A stretch of 20,589 nucleotides of DNA from Candidatus Ratteibacteria bacterium (GTDB lineage: Bacteria > Ratteibacteria > UBA8468 > B48-G9 > JAFGKM01). The notes under the pieces are model-generated. The model ran no database searches and was not told the DNA's origin. It saw only the letters and a program-made list of their open reading frames with translations. Of the stretch, positions 1 to 7,174 are shown one piece after another (positions within the stretch are counted from its first letter, which is position 1; every line of letters begins with the position of its first letter). The DNA lies in the NCBI GenBank assembly GCA_028697565.1, contig JAQVEU010000003.1:1-20589 (forward strand), given 5' to 3'. The position numbers and the translations under genes are program-made.

Positions 1-107
1 CAGGTTTCGGTAGATATGGTGAGGGATATGTAAGGATGGCACTTGTTGAGAATGAACAGAGGATAAGGCATGCCGTAAAGGCAATGAAACCTTTTTTTAA
101 CAACTGA
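1..107 (+). CDS. Aminotransferase class I/II, C-terminal fragment (5' end outside window)
   Basis: The frame beginning at base 3 is open from the window edge to a TGA at 105-107. It encodes about 34 residues containing GEGYVRMALVENEQRIRHA and ending in KPFFNN. A G-[EGS]-GYVR-[MI]-A-L-V-E-x-E-x-R-I-R pattern followed by a short basic/aromatic tail is typical of the extreme C-terminus of PLP-dependent fold-type I aminotransferases (the aspartate/LL-diaminopimelate aminotransferase group). The conserved Arg of this segment usually contacts the substrate carboxylate. The active-site lysine and the rest of the enzyme lie upstream of the window, so the substrate cannot be decided. It is one of only two plus-strand genes here. 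Confidence 0.75.
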   Translation, partial: GFGRYGEGYVRMALVENEQRIRHAVKAMKPFFNN

Positions 108-117
108 CTGATAACAA

Positions 118-133
118 AACCTGTTGACAGGTT
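118..133. repeat. 16-bp perfect palindrome (hairpin) after the aminotransferase
   Basis: AACCTG-TTGA-CAGGTT is a perfect 6-bp inverted repeat with a 4-nt loop, ten bases after the aminotransferase stop codon. No T-run follows on either side, so it is not a canonical intrinsic terminator. The right half overlaps the TTGACA of the predicted promoter at 124-153, so it could be an operator or a weak terminator. The function is inferred only. Confidence 0.45.
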
Positions 134-153
134 ATACAGACACAGGGTAATAT
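124..153 (+). promoter_or_regulatory. Possible sigma70-type promoter for the 71-aa ORF
   Basis: TTGACA at 124-129 is a perfect -35 box. It is followed 18 nt later by TAATAT at 148-153, which matches the -10 consensus at four of six positions. Transcription would begin near 160 and leave a leader of about 180 nt before the ORF that starts at 339. The -35 lies in the palindrome at 118-133. The call rests on sequence match alone. Confidence 0.4.
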
Positions 154-240
154 AAAAGGGAAGAAGGAAAGTGTTCTTTGATAATTGAAGCACATAAAAA
201 ATAATAGCCATTCTATAAAAAAGCCCTTTCATAAAAGATA

Positions 241-304
241 GTATCTATGAGATACATAAGACCAGTATTATCTTATTCATTCTTGGCAACACAAGTGGTC
301 TTAT
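241..304 (+). promoter_or_regulatory. Two abutting hairpins in the leader of the 71-aa ORF
   Basis: GTATC-TATGA-GATAC (241-255) forms a perfect 5-bp stem with a 5-nt loop. Directly against it, ATAAGACCA (256-264) pairs perfectly with TGGTCTTAT (296-304), a 9-bp stem enclosing 31 nt. The second stem closes about 20 nt before the ribosome binding site at 324-334. Two contiguous helices in a leader with a promoter upstream could be a cis-regulatory RNA. No known riboswitch class is recognised. Confidence 0.35.
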
Positions 305-338
305 AGTGTCTTTATTTCCCTATAAGGAGGTGATAAAG

Positions 339-554
339 ATGAGCCAGATATATCTAACCTTTCTGAATAATGAAGCCCTTGAAAAGATATATGAACTTCG
401 GAAGAGAGGCAGGCGGTTCAATGATTTAGATTATAGCCATAATAATGAAGATGATGAGGTGCTTCTGGTAAATCCTAATGACTATGAAGAACGACTGGAC
501 AAGGGTTTTAAAATCTTTGAGATGGCACAGAAGGGCTATCCTGAAGATGAATAA
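339..554 (+). CDS. Hypothetical 71-aa acidic protein
   Basis: I do not recognise this protein. The ATG at 339 is chosen over an in-frame GTG at 306 because AAGGAGGTGAT, an almost full anti-16S match, sits at 324-334 with ideal spacing to the ATG. The product starts MSQIYLTFLNNEALEKIYEL, has a short basic patch (RKRGRR), and is then rich in Asp and Glu (HNNEDDEVLL), ending GYPEDE. It has no signal peptide or membrane segment and is probably a small soluble cytosolic protein. Its 3' end overlaps the 3' end of the convergent acyltransferase gene by 19 bases. It has its own candidate promoter and a structured leader of about 180 nt. No function is assigned. Confidence 0.6.
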   Translation: MSQIYLTFLNNEALEKIYELRKRGRRFNDLDYSHNNEDDEVLLVNPNDYEERLDKGFKIFEMAQKGYPEDE

Positions 555-1432
555 CTACCTGCTATTAAAGGGGTAAAGTTCAGCCACTGGTCAGGATATT
601 TGATAATAACCCTTTCTAATATCTCTGCCCCTTTTAAGACAAGAAAGTCAATCTTCTCATCTTCGGTTAAAAAAGGTGGAGGTATTGGTATCCGCTGAAA
701 GAAAAATCTGTAGTGTCTACCTTCCCTTACAAGAAAGCCAGCAACAAGTGGTGTGTTTAACCTTACAGAAAGCGTTGCAGGACCACGGGGCAGCACTGTA
801 TCAACCCCTAAAAATCTTATCTGTGTACCCTTTTCTGTGAAGACCCTATCACCAAGAACTGCAAGGACCCTGTTTTCCTTTAGCGCCTTTAAGAGTTTTT
901 TGGGACTTTCACCTGTAAGGATTACTTCAAGTCCCTGAGAGTTCCTTATCCTTTTGCATATCTCCGTCACAGAAGGATTTATGTATGGGATGGCAACTGC
1001 TGTAACCTTATATCCAAGTATAGAAGCAACTATACCCGACAGCTCCCAGTTTCCTATATGTCCTGTTAGGGCAATTACTCCCTTCCCTCCTGATAGGTAT
1101 TCATCAAGAAGGTTTATATTTTCAAGCCGGACCTTCTTTTCAATTATTTTTTTGTTCCAACGTGGTATGTAAAAGAAGTCAGCCAGATATATACCAAAAT
1201 TATAAAAGGCGTTTCTGACAAGTTTATTTATCTCTGTTTCTGAATAGGGCTGTCCCGTTGATGTCTTTCTATAATCAAGAACTATTCTTATATTCTCTTT
1301 AACTGTATCCCTGATATCTTTCTGTATGATATATCTGAATTCAGCCGTTCTACGTGCAATCCAGTATAGCAAGGGAAGAGGAAGATGCCTTCCCATAAGC
1401 GCCATCAGTGTATATAGTAGTGTATAATACAT
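536..1432 (-). CDS. Lysophospholipid acyltransferase family protein (lipid A biosynthesis acyltransferase, LpxL/HtrB-like)
   Basis: At 298 residues this fits the Lip_A_acyltrans family (LpxL/HtrB/MsbB, about 290-320 aa). These inner-membrane enzymes transfer a secondary acyl chain from acyl-ACP to a lipid A precursor. The HX4E catalytic motif is seen as H125-IGNW-E130 in TGHIGNWE. It is followed by the GDR block at about 194-196 (LGDRVFTEKGTQIRFLG) and the LPRGPATLSVRL segment at 214-224. The hydrophobic N-terminus (YYTLLYTLMALMG...LPLLYWIA) suits membrane association. It is last in the dnaX-ybaB-recR run, six bases after recR and with no clear Shine-Dalgarno, so translation is probably coupled. 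The exact acceptor (lipid A or another lipid) cannot be told from sequence. Its presence supports a diderm envelope. Confidence 0.85.
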   Translation of the reverse strand: MYYTLLYTLMALMGRHLPLPLLYWIARRTAEFRYIIQKDIRDTVKENIRIVLDYRKTSTGQPYSETEINKLVRNAFYNFGIYLADFFYIPRWNKKIIEKKVRLENINLLDEYLSGGKGVIALTGHIGNWELSGIVASILGYKVTAVAIPYINPSVTEICKRIRNSQGLEVILTGESPKKLLKALKENRVLAVLGDRVFTEKGTQIRFLGVDTVLPRGPATLSVRLNTPLVAGFLVREGRHYRFFFQRIPIPPPFLTEDEKIDFLVLKGAEILERVIIKYPDQWLNFTPLIAGSYSSSG

Positions 1433-1438
1433 TGGAAA

Positions 1439-2032
1439 TCAGAGCACTTTTCTATCTTCAAGTGCCTTTTTGAGTGTCGGAGTACCCACATACTCTATCT
1501 CTGAACCAACAGGCAACCCACACCTCAGACGTGAGTGTTTTATGCCCAGTTCTTTCAGTATTCCGGAGATATACTCAGCGGTATTCTGTCCTTCAGTCGT
1601 TGGATTGGTAGCAATAATTACTTCTGTCAGGGCCTCTTTTTTAAGTCGTTCTATAAGTTGTGGTATTGTAAGTTTTTCAGGAGTTATCTTATCAAGAGGG
1701 GAAATAGTACCACCAAGCACATGATATATTCCCTTAAAACCGGCCTTTTCTATCAGTATGAGGTCCTTTATCTCTTCCACAATGCATAGAATATTTTCTC
1801 GCCTTTCATCCCTGCATATATTGCATAAATCACCTTCCGAAAGGTTAAAACATTTTTTACATAGATGTACATCTCTTTTTACGGATATAAGGTTCTCTGC
1901 AAGCGAGTTAACAACATCTTCATCTTCTCTAAGTATATGGTGTACAATCCTCTCAGCACTTCTTGGTCCTATTCCAGGGAATTTTACGAGTTTTTCTATA
2001 AGTTTTTCAACCTTTTCAGGATAATAACCCAT
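1439..2032 (-). CDS. recR: Recombination protein RecR
   Basis: RecR acts with RecO (and RecF) to load RecA on SSB-coated gaps. The 197-aa length matches the family. In order it shows an N-terminal helix-hairpin-helix region (LVKFPGIGPRSAERIVHHIL, about 16-35), a four-cysteine zinc finger (C58, C61, C70, C73), and a Toprim domain from about residue 81 (ILCIVEEIKDLILIEKAG, with GIYHVLGG at 101-108). The RLRCGLPVGSEIEY motif typical of RecR lies near the C-terminus. It starts four bases after the ybaB stop, in the widespread dnaX-ybaB-recR order. Confidence 0.97.
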   Translation of the reverse strand: MGYYPEKVEKLIEKLVKFPGIGPRSAERIVHHILREDEDVVNSLAENLISVKRDVHLCKKCFNLSEGDLCNICRDERRENILCIVEEIKDLILIEKAGFKGIYHVLGGTISPLDKITPEKLTIPQLIERLKKEALTEVIIATNPTTEGQNTAEYISGILKELGIKHSRLRCGLPVGSEIEYVGTPTLKKALEDRKVL

Positions 2033-2036
2033 CTTA

Positions 2037-2327
2037 TCAAAGTCCTAATGTTGACTTCATCTCAGTACTCATTATCTTCTCTATCTCTTTCTGTGCTGAT
2101 GCAAATGTATTTTTGAACAACTTTTCAATATATCCTTTGTTTTCCGGTTTTAAAACATCAGGAGAAATATCAATAGAAATTATTTCCATCTTTCCATTAA
2201 TAACAAGTTTAAGTTCCCCTTTTGGTGAAGAAACTTCAACTGTTTTTGAACGTAGAACTCTCTCAAACTGGGCTGCCTGCTGTCTCAACTGGCCTATCTG
2301 TTTCAAATTGTCAAATATGTTTCCCAT
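2037..2327 (-). CDS. Nucleoid-associated protein, YbaB/EbfC family
   Basis: This is a small (96 aa) dimeric DNA-binding protein of the YbaB/EbfC family. The N-terminal coiled-coil helix (LKQIGQLRQQAAQFERVL) is followed by the conserved beta-sheet core LKLVINGKMEIISIDISPDV and a C-terminal helix (LFKNTFASAQKEIEKIMSTEM). The ATG overlaps the dnaX TAA by one base (TAATG), with GGAGGAATA just upstream as ribosome binding site. This implies translational coupling to dnaX. The position between dnaX and recR is the standard bacterial arrangement. Confidence 0.95.
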   Translation of the reverse strand: MGNIFDNLKQIGQLRQQAAQFERVLRSKTVEVSSPKGELKLVINGKMEIISIDISPDVLKPENKGYIEKLFKNTFASAQKEIEKIMSTEMKSTLGL

Positions 2328-3898
2328 TATTCCTCCACATTTATTATCTCTCCGCCAAAAAATTCTACTATCTTCTTAATCTCCCCATCATCCAGCAGTG
2401 ATTCTTCTTTCCCTTCGCTAACCAAACTTATTTTTATGTCCTTTATCCCTGTCTTATCTGATAGTATCTTCTCAATAAATTTTACATTACGTGGCTGGCT
2501 TTCAATAAGGGACTTGTGGAACTCGTACTTCTTGTTGAAACTTATAAATAGTGTATTATCCTTAAGCTTTATAGGACTGCCTTCCCGAAGGGCTGCTTCC
2601 AATGTAGGTTTGGACTTCTTTAGTTCTGCAAGGACAACCTTCCACTGGGCTATGACTTCTTCTTCGTTTTTCAAACTGACTGTTTCTTCCTTCGTATTAG
2701 AAGCAGAAGGGCTGTCTTCTTCTCTCTTTGAATAAAAAATATCCTCTTCCTTTACGGCTTGTTTGGTTCCAGAAACATCTTCTTCCTTTTTCTCAGTCCT
2801 CTTTTGTGGTATTGTTTTTTCTTTTCCTAAAAGATGGCTGAGTTTAAGAAGCAGTATCTCGGAGAGCACAACGGGTATACTTTCAAAGGGCAGACGGTTT
2901 TTATATTCAATAACAAGAGAAACAGCATCCAGCAAGGTCTCTATACTGATATCATTAAAGGCACGGTAGAGATTTTCTTCTTTATCTTCGGGATATTCAA
3001 CCTCTCCTATTCTATCAAGTATGATACCTTTAATCTCTTTTATAATACCATCCATAATAACAGCAGGGTCTTTTCCTTCTGAAAGAAGTTGGTGAAAAAG
3101 AGAAAGTAGTTTTTTAATCTCTTTTCCCCTGACAAGTGCCATCATCTCCCTTATACTATCTTCTTCAACAAGTCCAAGGAAGTTCTTAACACCCTGATAG
3201 GAGATAATATTGTTTTCTGCATTTACCATAAGCTGGTCCAAAATACTGAGTGCATCCCTCATAGAGCCACCAGAAAATCCATATATCTCTTTGAGTGCCT
3301 CCTTTTCTATCTGAAATCCCTCCCTATTACAGATATCCGTTAATCTTTCCTCAACCTCTTTAAGTTTGAATGGCTTGAAGTTAAATCTCTGGCACCGTGA
3401 CAGGATGGTAGGAATTATTTGTTCCGGGTCTGTGGTTGCCAGAAAGAACTTTATATAAGGAGGTGGCTCTTCAAGTGTCTTCAAAAGGGCATTACTGGCA
3501 TCCTCTGTAAGCATATGAACCTCATCAATTATATATATCTTAAATCTTGCCCGTGCAGGTGTAAGATTCACACTCTCACGCAATGCCCTTACCTCATCTA
3601 TTTTCCTATTGGAAGCGGCGTCTATCTCAATAACATCCATACAACTTCCCGCTGTGATGGTCTTACATATCTCGCATGTATCACAGGGGCTGGCAGTCGG
3701 CCCATTTTCACAGTTGAGTGACTTTGCAAGGACCCTTGCCACAGATGTCTTTCCTGTTCCCCTGGGACCTGCAAAAAGGTATGCATCAGCAATACGCCCA
3801 TCCTTTATACTTTTTTTCAATGCCTCTGTAATGTGGGACTGTCCCCATACCTCATCAAGATTTTTAGGTCTATATTTTCTTGCAAGTACAATATACAT
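2327..3898 (-). CDS. dnaX: DNA polymerase III subunit gamma/tau
   Basis: DnaX is the clamp-loader ATPase of the replicative polymerase. The 523-aa product has Walker A GPRGTGKTS (44-52), a zinc module (C63, C72, C75, C78), Walker B IIDEVH (123-128) and the SRC arginine-finger motif in ILSRCQRF (167-169). A lid/collar region to about residue 365 follows, then a charged, low-complexity linker (about 375-420) and a tau-like C-terminal domain. The start is supported by TTAGGAG five to six bases upstream of the ATG. I saw no convincing -1 frameshift slippery site, so a separate short gamma form is not predicted. It is the first gene of dnaX-ybaB-recR-acyltransferase. Confidence 0.97.
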   Translation of the reverse strand: MYIVLARKYRPKNLDEVWGQSHITEALKKSIKDGRIADAYLFAGPRGTGKTSVARVLAKSLNCENGPTASPCDTCEICKTITAGSCMDVIEIDAASNRKIDEVRALRESVNLTPARARFKIYIIDEVHMLTEDASNALLKTLEEPPPYIKFFLATTDPEQIIPTILSRCQRFNFKPFKLKEVEERLTDICNREGFQIEKEALKEIYGFSGGSMRDALSILDQLMVNAENNIISYQGVKNFLGLVEEDSIREMMALVRGKEIKKLLSLFHQLLSEGKDPAVIMDGIIKEIKGIILDRIGEVEYPEDKEENLYRAFNDISIETLLDAVSLVIEYKNRLPFESIPVVLSEILLLKLSHLLGKEKTIPQKRTEKKEEDVSGTKQAVKEEDIFYSKREEDSPSASNTKEETVSLKNEEEVIAQWKVVLAELKKSKPTLEAALREGSPIKLKDNTLFISFNKKYEFHKSLIESQPRNVKFIEKILSDKTGIKDIKISLVSEGKEESLLDDGEIKKIVEFFGGEIINVEE

Positions 3899-3931
3899 AC
3901 TATCTCCTAAGCCAAGAAGATTAAAGGATTT

Positions 3932-3978
3932 GAAGATTTATAATCTTCTAATCTGTCAACAGGCAACGTAGTTGACTG
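3932..3978. repeat. Modular intergenic repeat, copy 1 (two hairpins)
   Basis: A 7-bp stem GAAGATT-TAT-AATCTTC (3932-3948) is followed by the hairpin CAGGCAACGTAGTTGACTG (3960-3978; CAGGCAAC/GTTGACTG with one mismatch, loop GTA). The same two modules in the same order occur at 6981-7033, and the second occurs alone at 13227-13245. Here they fill the 84-base spacer between the Wzz-like gene and dnaX. On the minus strand TATAAA (3937-3942) lies 18 nt from TTGCCT (3961-3966), so this copy might contribute a dnaX promoter, but that match is weak. Confidence 0.7.
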
Positions 3979-3982
3979 AAGT

Positions 3983-5029
3983 TTATATGCTTCCCAAATA
4001 CCTTAAAAGGTCCATAAAGAATACCAAAACAGCAATCACACCGGACACAAGACCCTGCACAATCAAAAGAACCTTGATATCTGGCCTGTATATTTTATGG
4101 GGAACAACAGCATAGTCAAGAACCTGAACAACAGGTGTATCACGTGCCTCATTAATCTTTGCCTCTTCTAATTTTGTTGTAAGAAACTTATAGACCTCTT
4201 CCTGTGTCTTTAGTTCTCTCAACATACCTGTCAGTTCATCCTCTGAATAAAGCAATCTGGATAGTGTTGTTTCAATATCCTGTATCTCTTTTTTTAAAAG
4301 GACTATCTCAATATTACTACTCTGTAAGACCTCGCTCTTCTTCTGGAGTTCAAGTTTTTTATTGACAAGTTCTTCCATAAGTTTTCCTGCCATCTGGGTT
4401 ACCTGAACAAGTTCCTTATCTGCAACAAGTTTCTCCCTGTTTTTTATGCCTGCAAGTTTTTCTTCAAGGTCCTTTATAGAACTTTCGGTCTCTTTCAGCC
4501 GTCCTTCTATAAATATTCTGTCCTGTTTTGCAGTGGTAATACTTATCTCCTTGATAGTTTCATCCAGTCGCTGTATGAAAAAGTTAGCGATCTCTGCTGC
4601 CCTTTTCGGGTTTCTGTCTACAACGGTTATTTCGATTACCTTTTCTTTTGTAAGAGAAATCTTCGTAAGTTTATCAAGTTTTTCTCTTGCACGGTCAATA
4701 TTGCTCACATTATATGCCTCTACAAGATTGTACTTCTCTATGATGGCATCCTTCATACTTCTGCTGTTGAGTACGGAAAAGAAAAGTTCTGTATTGGTCC
4801 TCAGTTGTGACGACATCTTCTCGGAAATTTCGGAACTGCCTGTCTCAATCTTCAACTCTCTTTCAGGTGGCTGTAAAATACTTGCATTTGCCTTATAGTA
4901 CTTGGGACAAATCCAGTATATAAAAGAGAGCAGTAAAAGGGTTATTGTATAAAATGCAAGTACAAATTTTATATGTCTGAGAGGACTTTGCTTCCTTTTG
5001 TTTTTGTTATTTATCTTATCTTTTTCCAT
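3983..5029 (-). CDS. Wzz/GumC-type chain-length determinant (polysaccharide co-polymerase)
   Basis: A 348-aa protein with polysaccharide co-polymerase topology. A short basic cytoplasmic N-terminus is followed by TM1 (FVLAFYTITLLLLSFIYWI, about 22-40), then the Wzz-domain start (YYKANASILQPP), and a long, coiled-coil-rich periplasmic region (about 150-300). A Pro-containing segment (VVPHKIYRPD) precedes TM2 (LLIVQGLVSGVIAVLVFF). No tyrosine autokinase domain is attached. It probably sets export or chain length of a surface polysaccharide together with the SLBB exporter 21 bases upstream. The polymerase, flippase and glycosyltransferases are not in this window. No symbol is assigned because paralogues are many. 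Confidence 0.85.
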   Translation of the reverse strand: MEKDKINNKNKRKQSPLRHIKFVLAFYTITLLLLSFIYWICPKYYKANASILQPPERELKIETGSSEISEKMSSQLRTNTELFFSVLNSRSMKDAIIEKYNLVEAYNVSNIDRAREKLDKLTKISLTKEKVIEITVVDRNPKRAAEIANFFIQRLDETIKEISITTAKQDRIFIEGRLKETESSIKDLEEKLAGIKNREKLVADKELVQVTQMAGKLMEELVNKKLELQKKSEVLQSSNIEIVLLKKEIQDIETTLSRLLYSEDELTGMLRELKTQEEVYKFLTTKLEEAKINEARDTPVVQVLDYAVVPHKIYRPDIKVLLIVQGLVSGVIAVLVFFMDLLRYLGSI

Positions 5030-5050
5030 CTTGCTACTTCTCTACTTCCC

Positions 5051-6901
5051 TTAATATGCAGAGATACCTAAACTGATATGATAAAACATCTGGGCTATAT
5101 CTTTTACGAATGCCCACTTTCTATCTCTCGTTTCAAAAGGTACAACAATGGTATCCCCTGGCTCTATCTTTGAAAGGTCATAACTTGCTGTGCCATTTAC
5201 CTTTGCTATAAATATGTTCCTTTTGTCAGCATTTTTGGTATATCCACCTGCCTTCTGTATATAGTGAGCCAGTGTATATTTCTTATTGAAAAGTATATTT
5301 GTGGGGAGATTTACCTCCCCTGTAACTGCCACAGATACAGGATAGACAGGTACATATATTACATCACCGTCTTCCAGTGGTATGTTATACTCACTCTTTC
5401 CCTCAAGGAGTGTCTTCTCATCAGTGATATTTAGAGGTATCCTTCCTTTTACTTCCATCTTTTTTAACTGTTCAAGGTATATCCTTGCCTGGTCAATAAG
5501 TTGCTTATCATAGGCACCTTCTGCTTTTTCATATTCTTTCTTCAGTACCTCTTCTTTCTCCTTTGTAAATAACACAACCTGTTTTTCCTTCTCTGCTTTT
5601 ATTTCCTCACGAAGGAATATAATTCCCGGTAGATACGCATATTTTGTAAATCCACCAGCCCTTTTCACAAGGTCACTGAGGCGGTCTCCTCTTTCAATAA
5701 CATATTCTCCAGGATATCTTACCTGTCCATTGATGACAACCCTTTTTTCCATACGTTCCTGGGAATAAACAATCAGTTTGTCCATGGGAACCAGCTGGAT
5801 ATCGTACTCCTCCTCTCCCCTGAAAATTTTATCAGGATAGATTACGATAACCCTTTTATAACCATCTTCTTCTGTCCTTATAATCTCTGCCTTCTCTTTC
5901 AGGGCATAGGGTAGAAACTCATCTTCCTTTAATATATCACTCACCTTCATACCGCTCTGCCACCCATAATTCCCGGGACGTTTTACAGCACCTTCAAGAG
6001 AAACAATATAAAAAACGTTATCAGGAAGAGGTGGCAGGATAATAAGGTCAAGGTTTTGAATAACAAAGGAATCTCTGCTGCCAGGTTCAATATCTATAAG
6101 AACCCTCCCTTTTTCACTATCAATCCTCTCAACCTGTAAACGGGAAAGGTCAGCATTTGGAAGTGCCCCACCTGCAAGTTTGACAACCTCATCTATTGTT
6201 GATGTTCCTGTTAGTTCATATACTGCTGGTTTTTTTACTGCTCCCTTGATACCTACAAGGGACTCAACCAGTGGTACAAATACTATATCACCATGAGAAA
6301 ATTGTATCTCTGGTGTCTTCTCTCCTGATAAAAAAAGTGGATACAGGTCATACTCACTAAAAGACCCATCTTTTCTTTTGGTTATCCTTACCTTTCGCAA
6401 ACTCCCCTTATCTCCCGGTCCCCCTGCTAATGCAATGACTTCAAGGATACTGGTCATAGGAGAGACCACATAACTACCTGGTTTTTTTACCTCTCCGAGA
6501 ACAAAAACCTCAATCTTTCTTAATGCCCCTGTTGTAACAGAGACAGAGATATTTTTATATTTTTCCAGAACCTTCTTCTGGATGATATCCCTTGCCTCGC
6601 TTAATGTCTTTCCTTCAATGTATATCTTCCCTATACCAGGGATAAAGATAGCACCATCGTTGTCTATCCTTTTTCTGTGTTCCTCTTCAACCACGCCCCA
6701 TATATTAACCACCATCTCATCATCCATACCAAGGATATAACTTTCAGGAACATAAAGTCCTGTCTGCTTTATCTCGCCCTGGATATTGGAAAAAACCTTC
6801 TCACTAAAAAACTCAAGTCCTGAGAATTGAGAGAAAACAGTGTTTTCTGCCTCTACAATATATACAAAAAGACAGAGAAGCAGACACAGACATTTCTTCA
6901 T
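5051..6901 (-). CDS. Polysaccharide export protein with poly-export and five SLBB domains
   Basis: A 616-aa Wza-related outer-membrane/periplasmic exporter. The N-terminus (KKCLCLLLCLFVYIVEA) is a signal peptide. No clear lipobox is visible, so it may not be a lipoprotein. A Poly_export domain at about 45-125 (GLYVPESYILGMDDEMVVNI...GAIFIPGIGKIYIEGKT) is followed by SLBB-like units at about 131-178, 215-262, 297-330, 387-435 and 523-570, each with a G-x-V-x-x-P-G/A-x-Y type core. A charged helical insert lies at about 436-485. It is larger than E. coli Wza (about 380 aa). GGGAG lies seven bases before the ATG. It pairs with the downstream Wzz-like protein. Confidence 0.9.
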   Translation of the reverse strand: MKKCLCLLLCLFVYIVEAENTVFSQFSGLEFFSEKVFSNIQGEIKQTGLYVPESYILGMDDEMVVNIWGVVEEEHRKRIDNDGAIFIPGIGKIYIEGKTLSEARDIIQKKVLEKYKNISVSVTTGALRKIEVFVLGEVKKPGSYVVSPMTSILEVIALAGGPGDKGSLRKVRITKRKDGSFSEYDLYPLFLSGEKTPEIQFSHGDIVFVPLVESLVGIKGAVKKPAVYELTGTSTIDEVVKLAGGALPNADLSRLQVERIDSEKGRVLIDIEPGSRDSFVIQNLDLIILPPLPDNVFYIVSLEGAVKRPGNYGWQSGMKVSDILKEDEFLPYALKEKAEIIRTEEDGYKRVIVIYPDKIFRGEEEYDIQLVPMDKLIVYSQERMEKRVVINGQVRYPGEYVIERGDRLSDLVKRAGGFTKYAYLPGIIFLREEIKAEKEKQVVLFTKEKEEVLKKEYEKAEGAYDKQLIDQARIYLEQLKKMEVKGRIPLNITDEKTLLEGKSEYNIPLEDGDVIYVPVYPVSVAVTGEVNLPTNILFNKKYTLAHYIQKAGGYTKNADKRNIFIAKVNGTASYDLSKIEPGDTIVVPFETRDRKWAFVKDIAQMFYHISLGISAY

Positions 6902-6926
6902 CTTTCATCTCCCATCGTAAATATAC

Positions 6927-6950
6927 ATATTCACTGACAACCGTGAATAT
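6927..6950. promoter_or_regulatory. 8-bp perfect inverted repeat upstream of the SLBB exporter gene
   Basis: ATATTCAC (6927-6934) and GTGAATAT (6943-6950) are perfect inverted repeats separated by 8 nt. They lie 26 to 49 bases upstream of the exporter start codon. The length and spacing resemble a dimeric-regulator operator, or a leader hairpin if transcribed. A TATATT on the minus strand lies within about ten bases, but no good -35 partner was found, so the promoter is unresolved. Confidence 0.4.
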
Positions 6951-7033
6951 TAAACTTAAAATCTAAAACCATATGGATTAGAAGATTTATAATCTTTCAA
7001 TCTTCCAATCTCTTCAGTCAACGTAGTTAACTG
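6945..7033. repeat. Modular intergenic repeat, copy 2 (AT module plus two hairpins)
   Basis: Three modules lie in order. An AT-rich block containing AATATTAAACTTAAAAT (6946-6962) is also present twice at 13101-13165. Hairpin AAGATT-TAT-AATCTT (6982-6996) is shared with 3932-3948. Hairpin CAGTCAACGTAGTTAACTG (7015-7033) is the variant of CAGGCAACGTAGTTGACTG. The last hairpin differs from copies 1 and 3 at two positions: one (G to T) restores a base pair and the other (G to A) breaks one, so pairing is largely kept. The element sits in the spacer between tRNA-Ile and the SLBB exporter gene. Confidence 0.7.
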
Positions 7034-7091
7034 AGTATTTAAGTATCACCTTTCCGCAGAAGTTTGCTATACTTCCTACCCAATAAAAAAC

Positions 7092-7163
7092 TGGGCGCAC
7101 GTGGATTCGAACCACGAACCCCCGCGTTATCAGCACGGTGCTCTACCCTTGAGCTATGCGCCC
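7092..7163 (-). tRNA. tRNA-Ile (anticodon GAT)
   Basis: Read on the minus strand, a complete cloverleaf is visible. The acceptor stem is GGGCGCA/TGCGCCC and the D arm GCTC-AAGGGTA-GAGC. The anticodon arm is CCGTG-CTGATAA-CGCGG with anticodon GAT, followed by a 5-nt variable loop. The T arm is CGTGG-TTCGAAT-CCACG, with discriminator A. The 3' CCA is not encoded (the genome continues GTTTTTT), so a CCA-adding enzyme is required. It lies 11 bases downstream of the MscS-related gene on the same strand and could be processed from that transcript. The following T6 run has no strong stem before it other than the tRNA itself. Confidence 0.95.
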
Positions 7164-7174
7164 TTGAAGTCCTT

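Noticed and set aside
2760..2830. Possible dnaX -1 frameshift slippery site near the linker (GAGAAAAAGG and an A6 run on the minus strand)
   Set aside because: The heptamer is G-AAA-AAG rather than A-AAA-AAG, so the slipped P-site would mispair. No strong downstream stem was apparent.
7073..7094. Intrinsic terminator after tRNA-Ile (T6 run)
   Set aside because: Apart from the tRNA itself, only a 4-bp CCCA/TGGG pairing around the T-run is present, which is not a credible terminator stem.
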